Shown here piece by piece: positions 47,389-58,740 of a stretch of DNA of 64,000 nt; position 1 is the first letter of the stretch; each line of letters opens with the position of its first letter. The position numbers and the translations under genes are program-made. Origin of the DNA: Enoplosus armatus (taxonomy: Eukaryota; Chordata; Actinopteri; Centrarchiformes; Enoplosidae); contig NC_092190.1 of assembly GCF_043641665.1 (NCBI RefSeq), positions 21,069,548 to 21,133,547 on the forward strand. Reading direction: 5' to 3'. The notes beneath the pieces are model-generated. The model was not told where the DNA came from. It searched no databases and worked only from the letters and a program-made list of their open reading frames with translations.

Positions 47389-47470
47389 GGATAGATAGAT
47401 AGACAGATAGACAGATAGATAGATGGATAGATGGACAGATAGATGGATAGATGGACAGATAGATGGATAG
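46985..47470. repeat. Large GATA array with GACA and GGAT variants (Bkm-like)
   Basis: About 485 bases of GATA tetranucleotides with a GGAT block at about 47034-47063 and scattered GACA units, denser in GACA toward the right end. GATA plus GACA is the composition of Bkm satellite DNA known from snakes and other vertebrates. The array ends about 200 bases before the fam171b start codon. It generates long spurious minus-strand frames rich in Leu-Ser-Ile-Tyr. Confidence 0.95.
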
Positions 47471-47671
47471 AGCAGCTCTGTATGGGCCTCACGAAGCAGC
47501 TTAGAGGGGAGGAGTTTCCCTGCGCAGAGTCTGACAGGAGAGGAGATTGGATGGCAGTAGAGTGGGCATCTCTGCTCGTGTTGGAGATGAAAGTTGGACC
47601 CGTGGCGAGTAAAAAGTAACACCGATCGACCGTTTCTTTTTTTCTTTTTTTCTTTTTTTTTTTTGAAAGTC

Positions 47672-47852
47672 ATGCGCCTGTTGATCTGTCTGCTGTCCGC
47701 GCTGGCTGTGTGCGAGAATGGGAACGCGACGGGGGGAGAGTTCACTCCGCAAGGACACTTTCTGCATATCAATGACGGGAACTTTTCAAACCGGGATCAC
47801 ATGAAACAAGAGCCTCCTCAGCGCCAACAACAAGTGCCCGGTCCCCTGTCAG
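47672..47852 (+). CDS. fam171b: fam171b exon 1 (signal peptide)
   Basis: The ATG at 47672 begins [14 protein letters not shown], a short secretion signal. The exon ends in phase 1 before GTTTGT. A run of mostly T followed by AAAG lies directly before the ATG (47635-47669). It could be 5' UTR or the end of an intron after an unseen non-coding exon. Confidence 0.8.
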
Positions 47853-50800
47853 GTTTGTAGAGGCTTCGCTGCATCACAGGGAGATTTCAGCTTCAGCAAA
47901 ACTTCAGACTTATAGTTATCACTGTTAAATGACGTTGTAGCTGGAGAATAAGGATTAATGTTGTTTTTTTCACTCTATCAACCATCATATTACAGGTCCT
48001 CCTCTAACGGATTATAGATGTCCTCATTCAGTAGGCCTGGACCATCTGTATCAGGATTTGCTCGCAAATCTACTGATCTGTTCATGAGTAATAAGTGATG
48101 AGTAACGGTTTCTCCATCTGTCCACTTTAACTGCATCACCACCAGCAAGGCAGCAACTCATCAGTGTCTTTGTGCATCATTTGCAGTATTAACATGTTTA
48201 AAGTGACTTTGGAGTCGGCCAAGAAGCACAAAAAAGCTGTCCATTAAAACAAGTGTGTTAAACATATGTGTGGGGGCTCAGAGAGCAGCTCTGCAGGCCC
48301 CCCCCCCCCCCCTTCTGTCTCATATGATGCATGCACTTTTCATCACAGCCTTCCTGTTTACAGCAGAGCAGCGGAGAGGAGCTGAAATGAAAGAGGGATT
48401 TGTGGCCCTGTTCACTTATCAAGCGGTTCATGACTAATTCATGCTGCCGTAGGAGTGCATCACCATCCGTCATCACATGATCCTCCATGTCTGCGTTGTC
48501 GGCTGAAACACTTGGATATGTACCCAAGCATGCCGTTGTCCCTGGTACCATCACCCCCCCCCCACCCCACCCCCCTCCTGCCGGCATGCCTTGTGTCCTG
48601 CCAAACCTTCTCCTCCGAGCCCTCCTGCCCCCCCATTACAGCGTGAACTCTCATGGGAACACTTTCCACTTCCACTTAATAAAAAGAGAAAACGTAGGAA
48701 TACAAATGCACAAAAACCTCCTCCTTTCTTGAAGCAGATGGTCAATTCTGCCGTGCTGAGATTAACATCTTCATTGTTATCCGTTCATAATGGGCAAAGC
48801 AACAGACTTAAAGATTTAATCTTTTTGCTCCAGGGAGGGTTGTAATTATTTGACTGGTCGTTGTTCGGACATCACCCCCCCTCACCCAGCTCCACCCTGA
48901 ACATCTTTTGTCGCAGTTCAATTGGATATTGCTGACTCGTGCTTGAGGCCGATTTGGCCCACATATCAAAGGGTGCACTTGTGTTTTCCTCCATCAGTTG
49001 GAATGTGTGGCCTGATTCCAATTCTCACACACACACACACACACACAAGCAGGCATGTTTGTGGGGAGGGCTGGGGGGACGGGGGGGGGTCACTCACCAG
49101 AGATAAGTCCCTGTTGGACCATCTGTTTGTGCAGAACTGGACAGTCAACATGTTTGTGCTCCCTGTACGTTGATTTTGATCGTAGTCTTTTGTGAAATTG
49201 TAATAATGTCACGCTGAATCCGCCTGATACGTCAGCAAACAAGCATGGTGTTTTCAATTCTAATAATAACATGCTGCTCTAGTATTTACTGTCTCCATTT
49301 CTGGGGAGAGCATCTTTGGTCATTTAATGTTTGATGAATGGAGTCGAAAGCGTCTGAAAACACTTCACTTCAGTAGAAATGCATTCTTTTTATTGGTCAC
49401 CAGCGCTGTTATGTGCCCAATAATAACAGTGTTCGAGCAGCATCACACGCAACATGGGATCTATTTCTCATCTGCCTCAGCGGCCTCAGACCATTTCAAT
49501 CCACTTCATAAACCTCTTTGTGGCGTGGTTCAGTTCGCCAAATGGGGAGATTATAGTAATCTGGCACGAAACACCTCCACTTCAGATGTAGGGACCCCCT
49601 TCTGTTATGTTTGGCCACTAAGGCATAACACACATAAAACGGTCGCCTCTCCCAAAACGAGCATCCTCTTGTCCATCTGCACTGGTGTATGTATCCCAGT
49701 GGGATGACACTTAACGCCCGCCAAATGTACATGCTTGTTTCATATTGTGGCTGAAAATGGAGGCACTCCTGGCAGCTCCAGGCATTTGTCTGCTTCTGAT
49801 CAAAGGGAATTGTTGGGGGCAATGATATAGGGTGATCTGGTTATCTGGTTTTGGCACTTGCTGAAAGATTGTGAAAGCTGGTAGTCGAAGGCATGGCTTC
49901 CTGAGTTTCCAGTAAGGCTTTGGCAGCAGGATTGTGAGCAATCAGACCAGCAGCAATTCAACCACTGCTACTGTGAGTGTCGAACTACCACCATTACAGG
50001 AAGATGCTTAAGACATTATCATCGGTGAGATTGCTGCTATAGCGATATTGCAGCATTTAGATAGAAATAAAAAGTGAGGTAAGGATCTTTTTTATGGCCC
50101 CCTAGCACAAAATAACTCTGCTATACTGTAACTGTGGAAGGTTCATAATGAGCCAGCTGCTGCGATTTCTGGCTCTCTGGGCCAGACTGCGTAGAAACAG
50201 TACAGTTCAGTAGAGAATATTTATAGCGGGGCAGTAGGTGAAGGAAGTTGGCCAGTGCTAGAGCTTTGCAGCTGTAAACAGTACTCTGGATACTGAGCAG
50301 TTTCCTTGAAGCGTCGTTCAGTAGTTGTTATGGGGCACTTGTGCTCAGGTTTTTTCTTCCAGCTGGTTTGTGAAATCATGTTTGATATAAATGCGCTGTT
50401 CTCTCGTGCTATGCCATCCTTCAGATTTGTCCACAGCAATAAATTCACACATATTTACCCCAATAAACGGTGGTGTTTGGAATGCTAAACTTGACTTTTC
50501 ACAATTTTCTAAGTGAATTCCATTTACAATTTCACTGATTTTTCTTTTGGCCACGTGGGTGTTGCAGAGTAAGCTGTAAACACAACAGTGACATAATATC
50601 ACCAAGTTATTATGGTGAACATCTTAGCACACAGTTGCTTATTTACACGTCTGACATTAGCATTCATTCTGCGTCGTGTTTCAGGCCACCCACTAAATGT
50701 ATTCAGTATTCAGTCACCAACTCCTGATGGAAATATCTGGCTCTTTAGCAGCTAAATGCTCCTCCATGTTCCCCAGCTAGTCGTTAACTTGACTTAACTG

Positions 50801-53800
50801 ATTTTTTTTATCATAGACTTTTTTAGGGGTAAAAAAAAGCTACCAGGCTTGATGAGAGCTGATTGTTAGTCTGAACCAAACAGTAAAATTGCGTCCGTGA
50901 AACCGGAACAGTTGACAAAATGCTCCAGAGCTGAGGGGAAATGCAGACTTGGTGCTAATTCTCTGTGGGGTTGTTGCAGTTTTGTCTTGAATGCACACTT
51001 TTCTGTACTAACTGGCTTATTTTACCATTTGCGTTTGTGTCCACCTCCGTGAAATCTGCTGGGATTAATTGATTGATATCCCGAAGGGATTCTGCAAGTT
51101 ACTTTCCCTGTTTTGTAGTCAATAAGGCCCCGTCAACATTAATTGGAAATGCTACCAACTCCATTCTGTTAAAGCATTAAAGCACATGGTGGTGCTGCAT
51201 AAAAGGTGTGGACAAAATAACAGGAACACCTTACAATACCTTGTACTTCAGTGCAATCAGCAACAAATACTACCTTTGTGGCGCTTATAATGTATATAAT
51301 GTATAATTTTGTCAAGAGAGGTGTCATTTTTGAGACTGTTTTTGTGGTGTTTTAGTGGACTGTATGATATCGTAAGGTATTCTTGTTATTTTGACCATCC
51401 CTTGTAGATGTGTATGTGTGAGCCTGAATTCCTATAAACTTTCATGCTCAACTGTAAATTGATATTTTGTTTGTCTTAACACAACCTTTATTTTCCCCCC
51501 CAGGTTCTGCCTTTGACCTAAAGGTCCAGGTCAACGACGTGCTGAGTCGTCGGTACCTGAGCCAGGCGATGGTGGAGGTCTACATCAACTACACCAGGAC
51601 CAACACAGATCTTACTGGGGAGGATGGGGGCGTTTTGCTTCATGTACCTTACCAAACTGGGACGCCTATCACAATTGTGGCCAGCAAGGAAGGCTACATT
51701 TGCACACTGCTGCCTTGTAAAACCAACAGAATGCCAGGCAAGATGTAGAATGTGTGTATGTGCTTTATGTGGATGTGGTTTAGCTGAAACACCAGATAAT
51801 GAGCTTTATCAAATGGATGAAAATAAGAAAGGCAGTGTTGTTTCTTTATTCATTGTCTGCAAGTACGTTTAGACTGTTCTCTGAGCTCAGAATGGCCTAA
51901 TTTCTTCCATTGAGTGGCAGGAGTTCTAGACTCCATTATCCATCATCTCTTTTCATCAGCCCAGGTAATCAGCTGCTCCATGGCTCTGCTCGTTGAGGTT
52001 TAATTCAACCTATAACATAATTTCACCTTCTGAAAAATCGTTGTGTAACTACACTTTCAGCTGCGTCCTGTGCAGTCACATGTCAGTGGATCTGCACATT
52101 CACACTCAGCACAGAAGGATAGATAGCAGGTGTTTTTTTTTCACTTCAAAATGTGGAAATACTGAGCTTCATGTACTTCAAAACTTTCTTCTTGTCATTG
52201 CAAGGCCATTTTTTTTGCTCCACCTCATTGCATTTGACACCTAATTAGGCGCAGCACCCAGGCAAAGCTATTTGGGATCTTTTTATGACCCACATCTGGA
52301 GTGTGCGTCTTCTTCTTCCTCATCTGCCATCCAGAGTGCTATGCATTTCTAATGACGGCAAAGAACTGAACCTCGAGCTATAGTTTTTGTAGTAAAAGCT
52401 TAGTTATGCGCTTGCCATTTCTTGCCTCTGTGTAAGGTTATATACCAGACTTGATATAACACAATGTCACACTGCCATCTAGTGGAAAACCAGTACATTT
52501 TTTAAGGAAGTACCTAATGCTAATATAGCATCTCTCCCCTTCCTCTTCTCATTTCTGCAGTGTTTTCATCTGTGACCATGTCACTGCTTGGTCTGAATCA
52601 GGGGAACATCTGGCTCTTTGATGATTCTGTCCTGATCACTGGCAAAACATCTGGTACTGTATATATCGTTAAAGTCTTGTTCTCTCTGTCTCTCTCTTTG
52701 ATTGTCAATACAAGCGTATGTTGTACGTAAAAATACATATTTTCAGCTGTTATTTATCACGTTTTTTTCTTTTATTTTGTAGATGCTTCGTCACAGCCCG
52801 CTGTCCAGTTTCCCAAGAGCCTGCTGAACCTGACAGAAAGCAGTAATGTGACTTCTGTCAAAGCCTACCTGACCATTCCCAAGCTGCCGTCAGAGGACAG
52901 CTTTCTGAACACTCTAGGCATCATGAGCAGTACATCAGGTGTGTGTTGCAGTAACAGTACCCTGGAAACAATAGTATGTTTATTAATTTATGTGTGATTT
53001 GACTTTTTTTCCCAGAAAAGTGACCCAAAGCACTTTTTCTAGTATTAGTATTTCCAGTTTATCTGAAATGTGAAGTGACTGCAAGTTAAAACCCACAATG
53101 TGTAAGATTTGGATCTTTTTCCTGTAGTGCCATCTAGTGGTAGCATGAAAAAAGACACTGTGGTAGAGAGAATGCAGACTAATGCAGATAAATGGGCTAA
53201 AAGCAGCACATATAAAGAGGTGCCATCAGAATGATCTGATTCAAACTGAACCATTTAGCTAAGGTGTTTATTCATGAACATTTGATTCCAGACAATTTCA
53301 TCCAAGAAAGTTGTATTAGTCTCATCCACAAATTCTCTCAAGCATTACCTCCTCTGTTTTTCAAGGATACGTCGGTGTGGAGTTGAGTCCGCTGGCGGCG
53401 GTCAGCGTGCAGCTTTTCTCAGGAGACGTAGAGTTACATGTGAGCGGGCCCATACAGATCCGCCTCAGCATTCCTGACAGCTGGGGACTCCAGAGTTCAA
53501 ATGTTGTTCCGGCGTGGTTCTTTAACCGGACCACCGGTGAGTAGAAGTCGCTATCATGCACAGATTGTGATACAGTGGGGAGGATTGTATGGCATCTGCT
53601 TGGAAATGTAGCTTTAACAACGGGGACTCAGTTGTAAATGGTAATGGTAATTAACATAACAGCAGGTAGGGTAAGAGTAATAGGGTTTAGAGTTTACTGT
53701 CACATATGGTTATCAACTGTGGTGATTCAAAAGTATCAAAAAGGATCAAAGACGAAGAGGAGCACAGTTCAGTTTGTTCAGTCAGTAGTTTCCAGAGAGC

Positions 53801-56800
53801 ACGAAAACCAGAGAAGAGACGAAAATATAGAAAGAAATGGAAGTCACAGCAAGCAAGTGTCCAGAGGGACGAATTGACAAAGCTGAGGAGAGAAAATGCT
53901 CATTTAAGAGATCAGCTGAAAGACTCTCAATTCAAGCAGCACATGTCTCATTGTAAACAAGCAGCTGCTTAGAGGAACATCCAAGATTTGAAGACCCAGC
54001 TGGAGGAGGCACGCGGAGACCTGGTCAACTCTGACAACAAAGTTGCCAGTCTTAATGTCAAGATGGACATGGCCAAGCAGAAGCTGGAGCAGCAAAGCTC
54101 AAATGTGAGCATGGTTTCTGCTGCCAGCCGACTCTGCAGCTGCAGAAGGCTCACGAAGATTTGGAGAAGTTCACGGCCAAATTCCAGTCCAGTGTGGACC
54201 AGACTGAGGTGGCTGAGCAAGAGCAGCACAAGAATGTCACGGCTTTGAAAAAGGGCATCATGGATCTCAGTGTGAGACTGCAGCAGAAGCAAGTCACTTT
54301 GATGAAGAAGGCCTTCAAGCTTGTTCCCTGCATCACTGAAGATGAATGCACCAGCCAGAAGACACAATCTGAATGGAGGAAGATGAACCTCCAGCTGCAG
54401 AAGCTTCAGATGGAGCTGCTGCAGCAAGCACTGAGTGTAAAAAGTGTGTGAAAAGTGTGTAAAAAAAGAGAAGGCTCCAACAAAGTACCAGTGGTACAGA
54501 ACCCACCGGGACCAGGAGCAGCAGACTGACCAGCTCCAAGAGATAGCAGAGATGCAGTTTATGGATGCTGCTGTTCCAGAGCCACAGCTCAAAGAGGAAG
54601 GACAGGACCTGAGGGAGGAGGTTGCCAAAAAACAGGAGGACGAACACGTTCTTTTGCTTGAGATGCAGCAGCTCAAAGAAAACCTCAGTGCTGAAAAGTC
54701 CCTCAGAATAAAACATGAGACAGTGGCCCTGGAACTGGAGGTTGAGCTCTGCAAAATGAACTTTGCTGTGGAAGAGGCTCAATCAAAAGTGGGTCAGCTG
54801 GAGAAAGACCTACTGAGGATGAAGGAGCAAGCTCCGGAGGAGGTAGAAAAGACACGGGCCTCCTACGTGACTCAGCTGGAGCACCAGAAAAAGGATGGAC
54901 GACCTGGTGGGTCGGGAGATGCTGGCCAGAAAGTCCAAGAAGAAGAAAGGCTGGCTGCCAGGCACTTCACACGCTCCGAGTACAAATGAACGCCCACTCT
55001 TCACTGGAGATATGATATGATTTCTTTCCACTGTATTGTTCATGTTAAAAAAAATAAATAAAAAAATAAGAATGTGATTCCTGCGTTTCATTTCTGTAGA
55101 GAATTATAGTATGAAGTAATGTTTGAGGGGTGCCATCATGCAGGAAAGGTGTGTTGACACATTTTATGTTGTAGGGGTATTTTTCAGCAGTTGTGCTTCT
55201 TCTGGTGATTTTTATTATTTTCTGATGTTGTAAAGTAGGTACATATTTCATATTTATTCAAGTAAAATTGAGAATTATTGGTACTTTGACTATGTGAGTT
55301 CTGCAAGACTTTTTACTACTGACTGTACTACAAACTCCACTGGATTCAAGTGATTGCTGGTAGTTCAATAAATCAATTTATTTGTCACATGCAATCATGC
55401 AAGATACAATTACAACACAATGCAATCCCACCAGTTCCTTCAATAAGTCCATTAAAAAGAACAGTACTTGTACAACACATTCCTCTAATTAAGGGATACC
55501 TTGGCAATACAAAATGGTTTTGCAACCACGCTCAGAAGTAATACACTATTATCTCAAATCTACACCATAAAACACACCTCCCCAGTATTACTAAAACTTA
55601 TTTTTTACCCTTATAAAAAAGCTATGTTGTGTAGGCACAGGTCTAAAAGAGTAGGCTTAAGGCCTAAATGAACACAGAGCTGAACTAAGGATAATGTGAA
55701 AATATTTGTGCTTGAATTTGGCACGTTACTTTAGCAACAAATGAAGCCATCTGTCCATCAAGAAATGAACCAACTTTCCTTCACAACTGGAAAAGCACGT
55801 TCTGCGCGACATACTGTACAACCTCCAAAAACTTAAAAGAGTAGTCCTGAGCAGAGCGGTCTGAGCGGGTGGATGAGCGCCTCCCTCTAGTGACATCAGC
55901 TTCCAACAAATAAATGTTGGAAACGTAACGTTCAGCAGTCTGAAGCCTGTGTTTAGCTCCGTATTTGGCAACTTTAGCAAAGTTTAATATGAATATCCAA
56001 CATTGTAACATTATATATATGACAGAAAATAAGGAAAAGCATTATTAATTACTCAGAGGAGCAACAATGTGGAGTCTCCACCAATTAGACAATTGATTTC
56101 AGAACCCTCCTCGTTACCATAGACTGTCTTTGGAAGGAGATTTATTTTAATGTGACAGGTTGTTGTGGGAAATTGAAGACAGTTTTATACAAACAATGTG
56201 GATGTGTTTGTGATTTGTTTTAGGTGGATGGATGAGAAAGGGACTGGGGACGGTGGTGGCAGTTGAAGGAAAGCTCATGTGGACGTTCACAGCTCCTCAC
56301 CTTGGTTACTGGATAGCAGCACCTCTGTCATCCACCAGAGGCAAGTGAATACTGAACGCTGTAACTAGAATACATTGCTCTGTGTGTTTTGATTCTACTA
56401 CCCTTGGCGTGTTCAGCACTAAGGTGGAAATGTCATGGTAATCAATATAAATACAAGCACTGATTTGTTGACGGTTGTTGTAAAACTACTGTATTTCAGA
56501 ATTGTTCTGATTGTGATAATTGAATTTTCCTAACCTTGGAATCAAGTGGAAGAAAAAAAACATAATTTTAAATCATCTTAAAATCATTTTCACAATCCAT
56601 TGAAATTGCATTTATTAGATAAATTATAATACATATTATAAATGTATTAAATGCCACACGTTTTTCATTGAAACTCCTTCTGCCCGTTTATATGCTTTAG
56701 GTTTCTTTGGACTTGCCATCCCCATTGACTTCCTCTTGCGCCATTCATCTTTCCTGATGGTTGTCCTTGGAGGAATGCTTGTTCTTGTCACCTGCCTTCT

Positions 56801-58185
56801 GTCTGGGTTGTTGTTTTATCGCAGGTAACAGAGGATTTCATCTCATACTCGTCCACATATACTAGAAGTTGTGGTGATGTCAATGTGATTCCTCAGAATA
56901 ACATTTAAAGATGCACTTTCTGGTTTTGTTGCAATCTCAAAAATCAAGCATATCTCAAAATATATCTTTTATAACTATTAGGTTAACACTAGGCTTTATG
57001 AGCTGTAACTGAAGGTTGTAGTTCCTATTAATCAGTTATTATAAGTTGCTTAAATAGTATTTTTGTGTTGAATCCAAGCTGATTATAGCTGCCCTCCAAG
57101 CCTACAGGGCATTGGGTATTTTATCATTTTCAGCTCACCACAAAATCAAATCCAGCATTTGTCCAGTTGAACATGTTCAGAATGTCTGCAGTCCTGCTGT
57201 GTGCTCAGTTTCAGTAGCACTGCACTGGTTGAGGCACATGCTCTGTCTTGTCTACAGGAGTTCGCTCAGTGAAAGCAAAAGAAAGAACATCCCAGCAGTG
57301 ATGAGGAAAGACCAAACCACCTCCACATGTGACGATGAAGGGGGCTCCTCACGTCCACAGGACGGACTGCGCCAGTCATTCACAGAAAGGGGGGGTGATC
57401 GGCACAATGTCTCTGTTATTTCTATGCACAATGGCAACGTGATAGCCAACCCCAGTGCTGTGGCCATTACGCTGGAGTGTGACGAACTGGAGCTCAACAC
57501 GGACCTGAGTGATCAGATGTGTTTGCATAAAATGACAGAGCAGATCAAAGTTCCAGCCTCGCTGACGGAGAATTTGTTTTTCTACAACCAGCCTGTTGCC
57601 ATTCTTCACGCTCCAGCGTTCTTCCATGTGGAGGAGCAGCTGGAGCAGCCGCAGTGGAGCAGGTCGGCCACTCTTCCCCGTGCAGGGGCTTCGAACAGTG
57701 CCGCCACCGAGCCGCTGAGTAAAGACAGCTTTACACAGACTCAGCCGAAAGGTCCCTCTGCCACCCAGAACCAGGCCGTGGAAACTGAGGACCAGCTTGG
57801 GGTTCTAGAGGGCTCTCAGGCACCGACCTCTGCCAGCACATCCAGGGGTCACTTCGGCCTCCCAGAGTCGGTGTCCGTCCCAGGAATATTAAATAAAATG
57901 GTGGACAGCAGACACTCTGTGCATGCCTTGGCAGAACTTTCCAAGATCCCCTCACTTCAGCCTCCCCGGGCCTGGTTCGTATCCCTGGAGGGCAAACCTG
58001 CAGCTGAGATCCATCACGCCGTGTCAGAGCAGCAGAGGAGGCGAATGCCAGTCGAGAGTCGGGAAACCAGCTTAGACTCAGGGGTGGATATGAGCGAGCT
58101 GAACCAGCAGATGTCCGGAAGGAGGGCTGTAACACTGGAGCGCAATGCTACGTTTGTCAAAAGTAAACATGCACCTCAACAGTAA
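47672..58185 (+). CDS. fam171b: FAM171B-like type I membrane protein (eight coding exons)
   Basis: Member of the FAM171 (astroprincin-type) family of single-pass membrane proteins; molecular function is poorly known. Exons: 47672-47852, 51504-51737, 52561-52653, 52783-52938, 53366-53536, 56224-56340, 56701-56824, 57258-58185. Their 2004 bases give 667 codons plus stop with every phase compatible, which strongly supports the model. Residues 1-15 form a signal peptide, followed by a short Gln-rich stretch (QRQQQ) where mammalian FAM171B has polyglutamine. The ectodomain carries diagnostic stretches ([48 protein letters not shown]) and N-glycosylation sequons. The membrane helix is about 335-357. 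The long cytoplasmic tail is mostly exon 8 and has conserved [13 protein letters not shown] and [14 protein letters not shown]. It is shorter than my recollection of human FAM171B (about 825). Two introns use GC donors. Confidence 0.93.
48298..48312. repeat. Homopolymeric C15 run
   Basis: Uninterrupted C run inside fam171b intron 1. Confidence 0.9.
49025..49048. repeat. (CA)n microsatellite
   Basis: About 11 CA units inside fam171b intron 1. Confidence 0.9.
50740..51075. mobile_element. Dispersed repeat family A, copy 3
   Basis: GCAGCTAAATGCTCCTCCAT, CTTGATGAGAGCTGATTG, AAACAGTAAAATTGCG, CAGAGCTGAGGGGAAATGC and GGTGCTAATTCTCTGTGGG follow the same order as 18.1 kb. Confidence 0.7.
51205..51412. 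mobile_element. Complete MITE with about 25-bp terminal inverted repeats
   Basis: The left end GGTGTGGACAAAATAACAGG then AACACCTTAC mirrors the right end, whose reverse complement reads GGATGGTCAAAATAACAAGA then ATACCTTAC. The element is about 205 bases, has no coding capacity and sits in fam171b intron 1. A related partial copy is at 10.09 kb. Confidence 0.8.
51504..51737 (+). CDS. fam171b: fam171b exon 2, GC donor
   Basis: Encodes [19 protein letters not shown] onwards to KTNRMP plus one base. The acceptor is CCCCCCCAG. The donor reads CCAG|GCAAGA, a GC donor. Using the only nearby GT instead would break the frame of exon 3. Confidence 0.9.
52561..52653 (+). CDS. fam171b: fam171b exon 3
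   Basis: 93 bases, phase 1 to phase 1, encoding [11 protein letters not shown]... to [17 protein letters not shown] and [14 protein letters not shown] are family signatures. Acceptor TTTCTGCAG, donor GTACTG. Confidence 0.92.
52783..52938 (+). CDS. fam171b: fam171b exon 4
   Basis: 156 bases, phase 1 to phase 1. Encodes [17 protein letters not shown], then the NLT and NVT sequons, to GIMSSTS. Acceptor TTTTGTAG, donor GTGTGT. Confidence 0.92.
53366..53536 (+). CDS. fam171b: fam171b exon 5
   Basis: 171 bases, phase 1 to phase 1. Encodes [20 protein letters not shown] to [11 protein letters not shown] with an NRT sequon. Acceptor TTTTTCAAG, donor GTGAGT. The following intron contains the coiled-coil pseudogene. 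Confidence 0.93.
53700..55072 (+). pseudogene. Intronless coiled-coil retrocopy in fam171b intron 5
   Basis: A continuous protein-like stretch of about 1.28 kb, Glu/Lys/Gln/Leu-rich with heptad-like spacing ([50 protein letters not shown]), lies in the sense orientation and shows no introns. It is broken by a TAG stop at 53970-53972, a frameshift near 54125-54145 and another near 54440-54455, so no single product can be made. The last open part ends at 54989, and an A-rich tail (55045-55070) follows, as expected for a LINE-mediated processed copy. I cannot name the parent gene. The stretch from 54444 remains open for 181 codons. Confidence 0.75.
56224..56340 (+). CDS. fam171b: fam171b exon 6, GC donor
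   Basis: 117 bases, phase 1 to phase 1. Encodes [15 protein letters not shown] through [19 protein letters not shown]. The acceptor is TTTTAG. The donor is AGAG|GCAAGT, a near-perfect GC-type donor; the GT four bases downstream would shift the membrane-helix frame. Confidence 0.92.
56701..56824 (+). CDS. fam171b: fam171b exon 7 (transmembrane helix)
   Basis: 124 bases, phase 1 to phase 2. Encodes [14 protein letters not shown] then the hydrophobic helix ([16 protein letters not shown] onward) and a Tyr-Arg stop-transfer end. Acceptor GCTTTAG, donor GTAACA. Confidence 0.92.
57258..58185 (+). CDS. fam171b: fam171b exon 8 (cytoplasmic tail)
   Basis: 928 bases starting in phase 2 after TCTACAG, encoding [15 protein letters not shown] and ending KSKHAPQQ then TAA. 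The open frame extends upstream to an in-frame ATG at 57112, but that part is intron by the family comparison. Conserved stretches: [44 protein letters not shown]. Confidence 0.93.
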
Positions 58186-58740
58186 AAACTCTTCCGGCCT
58201 CCATGACTACAACCCTTTGTGAATGAACAGCATCAGTACTATTCTATCTATCACAAGTGACTTATCTACCTTATTGCGTCATCTTTTACATATTAATGTT
58301 AAAGCGCCAATCCAAGTCGGGGGTGCAGGCCCATTTCTACCATCAGATTCCACACAAGTCTGCGTTGCAACTGTTGTGCATAAGTGTATACAAAAGTGTA
58401 AACAGCCTTCGTCTTATCGCTCATCTCCTGCCTCAACAGTCAGTTTTAACCAGAAATATGCATCATTTTGTAAAGTGTCAAAAACATTTCTTACTGATTA
58501 TTTACATAGTTCCAGTCGCCCCTTTTGTGCCCCTCCACCGTGACAAAGACAGCAATGGGATTGGGATTAACACTGCCATAATGACCAGTCATTAACCTTT
58601 ATGTAATGAATGGACAGAGTGCCATGGCTAACTTAACATGACTGGATGTTTGTTATTTTAACAATGTCAGTGGATTTGTATCTGTGCATGTTTTGGTCTA
58701 TATTGTCATTAAAGCAATCATTTAATTATATTTTAATACA
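58186..58740 (+). other. fam171b: Probable 3' UTR of fam171b
   Basis: Non-coding sequence after the stop. An ATTAAA signal lies at about 58708-58713 in TATTGTCATTAAAGCAATC. The end is inferred. Confidence 0.45.

Larger units (their letters stand above)
47853..51503. other. fam171b intron 1 contents
   Basis: 3.65 kb with a C15 run (48298-48312), C-rich stretches near 48550, a CA repeat (49025-49048), a family-A repeat (50740-51075) and a complete MITE (51205-51410). No exon seen. Confidence 0.6.

Noticed and set aside
46995..47772. Minus-strand open frames of 165 and 257 codons rich in LSIY
   Set aside because: They are direct translations of the GATA microsatellite and have no protein-like composition outside it.
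53969..54782. Long minus-strand frames (261 and 149 codons) opposite the coiled-coil sequence
   Set aside because: They are shadows of the sense-strand coiled-coil coding bias; the plus-strand reading has heptad pattern and is the real source.
57112..57257. Extension of fam171b exon 8 upstream to an in-frame ATG
   Set aside because: A good acceptor at 57256-57257 joins in phase with exon 7, and the upstream residues do not resemble the family.
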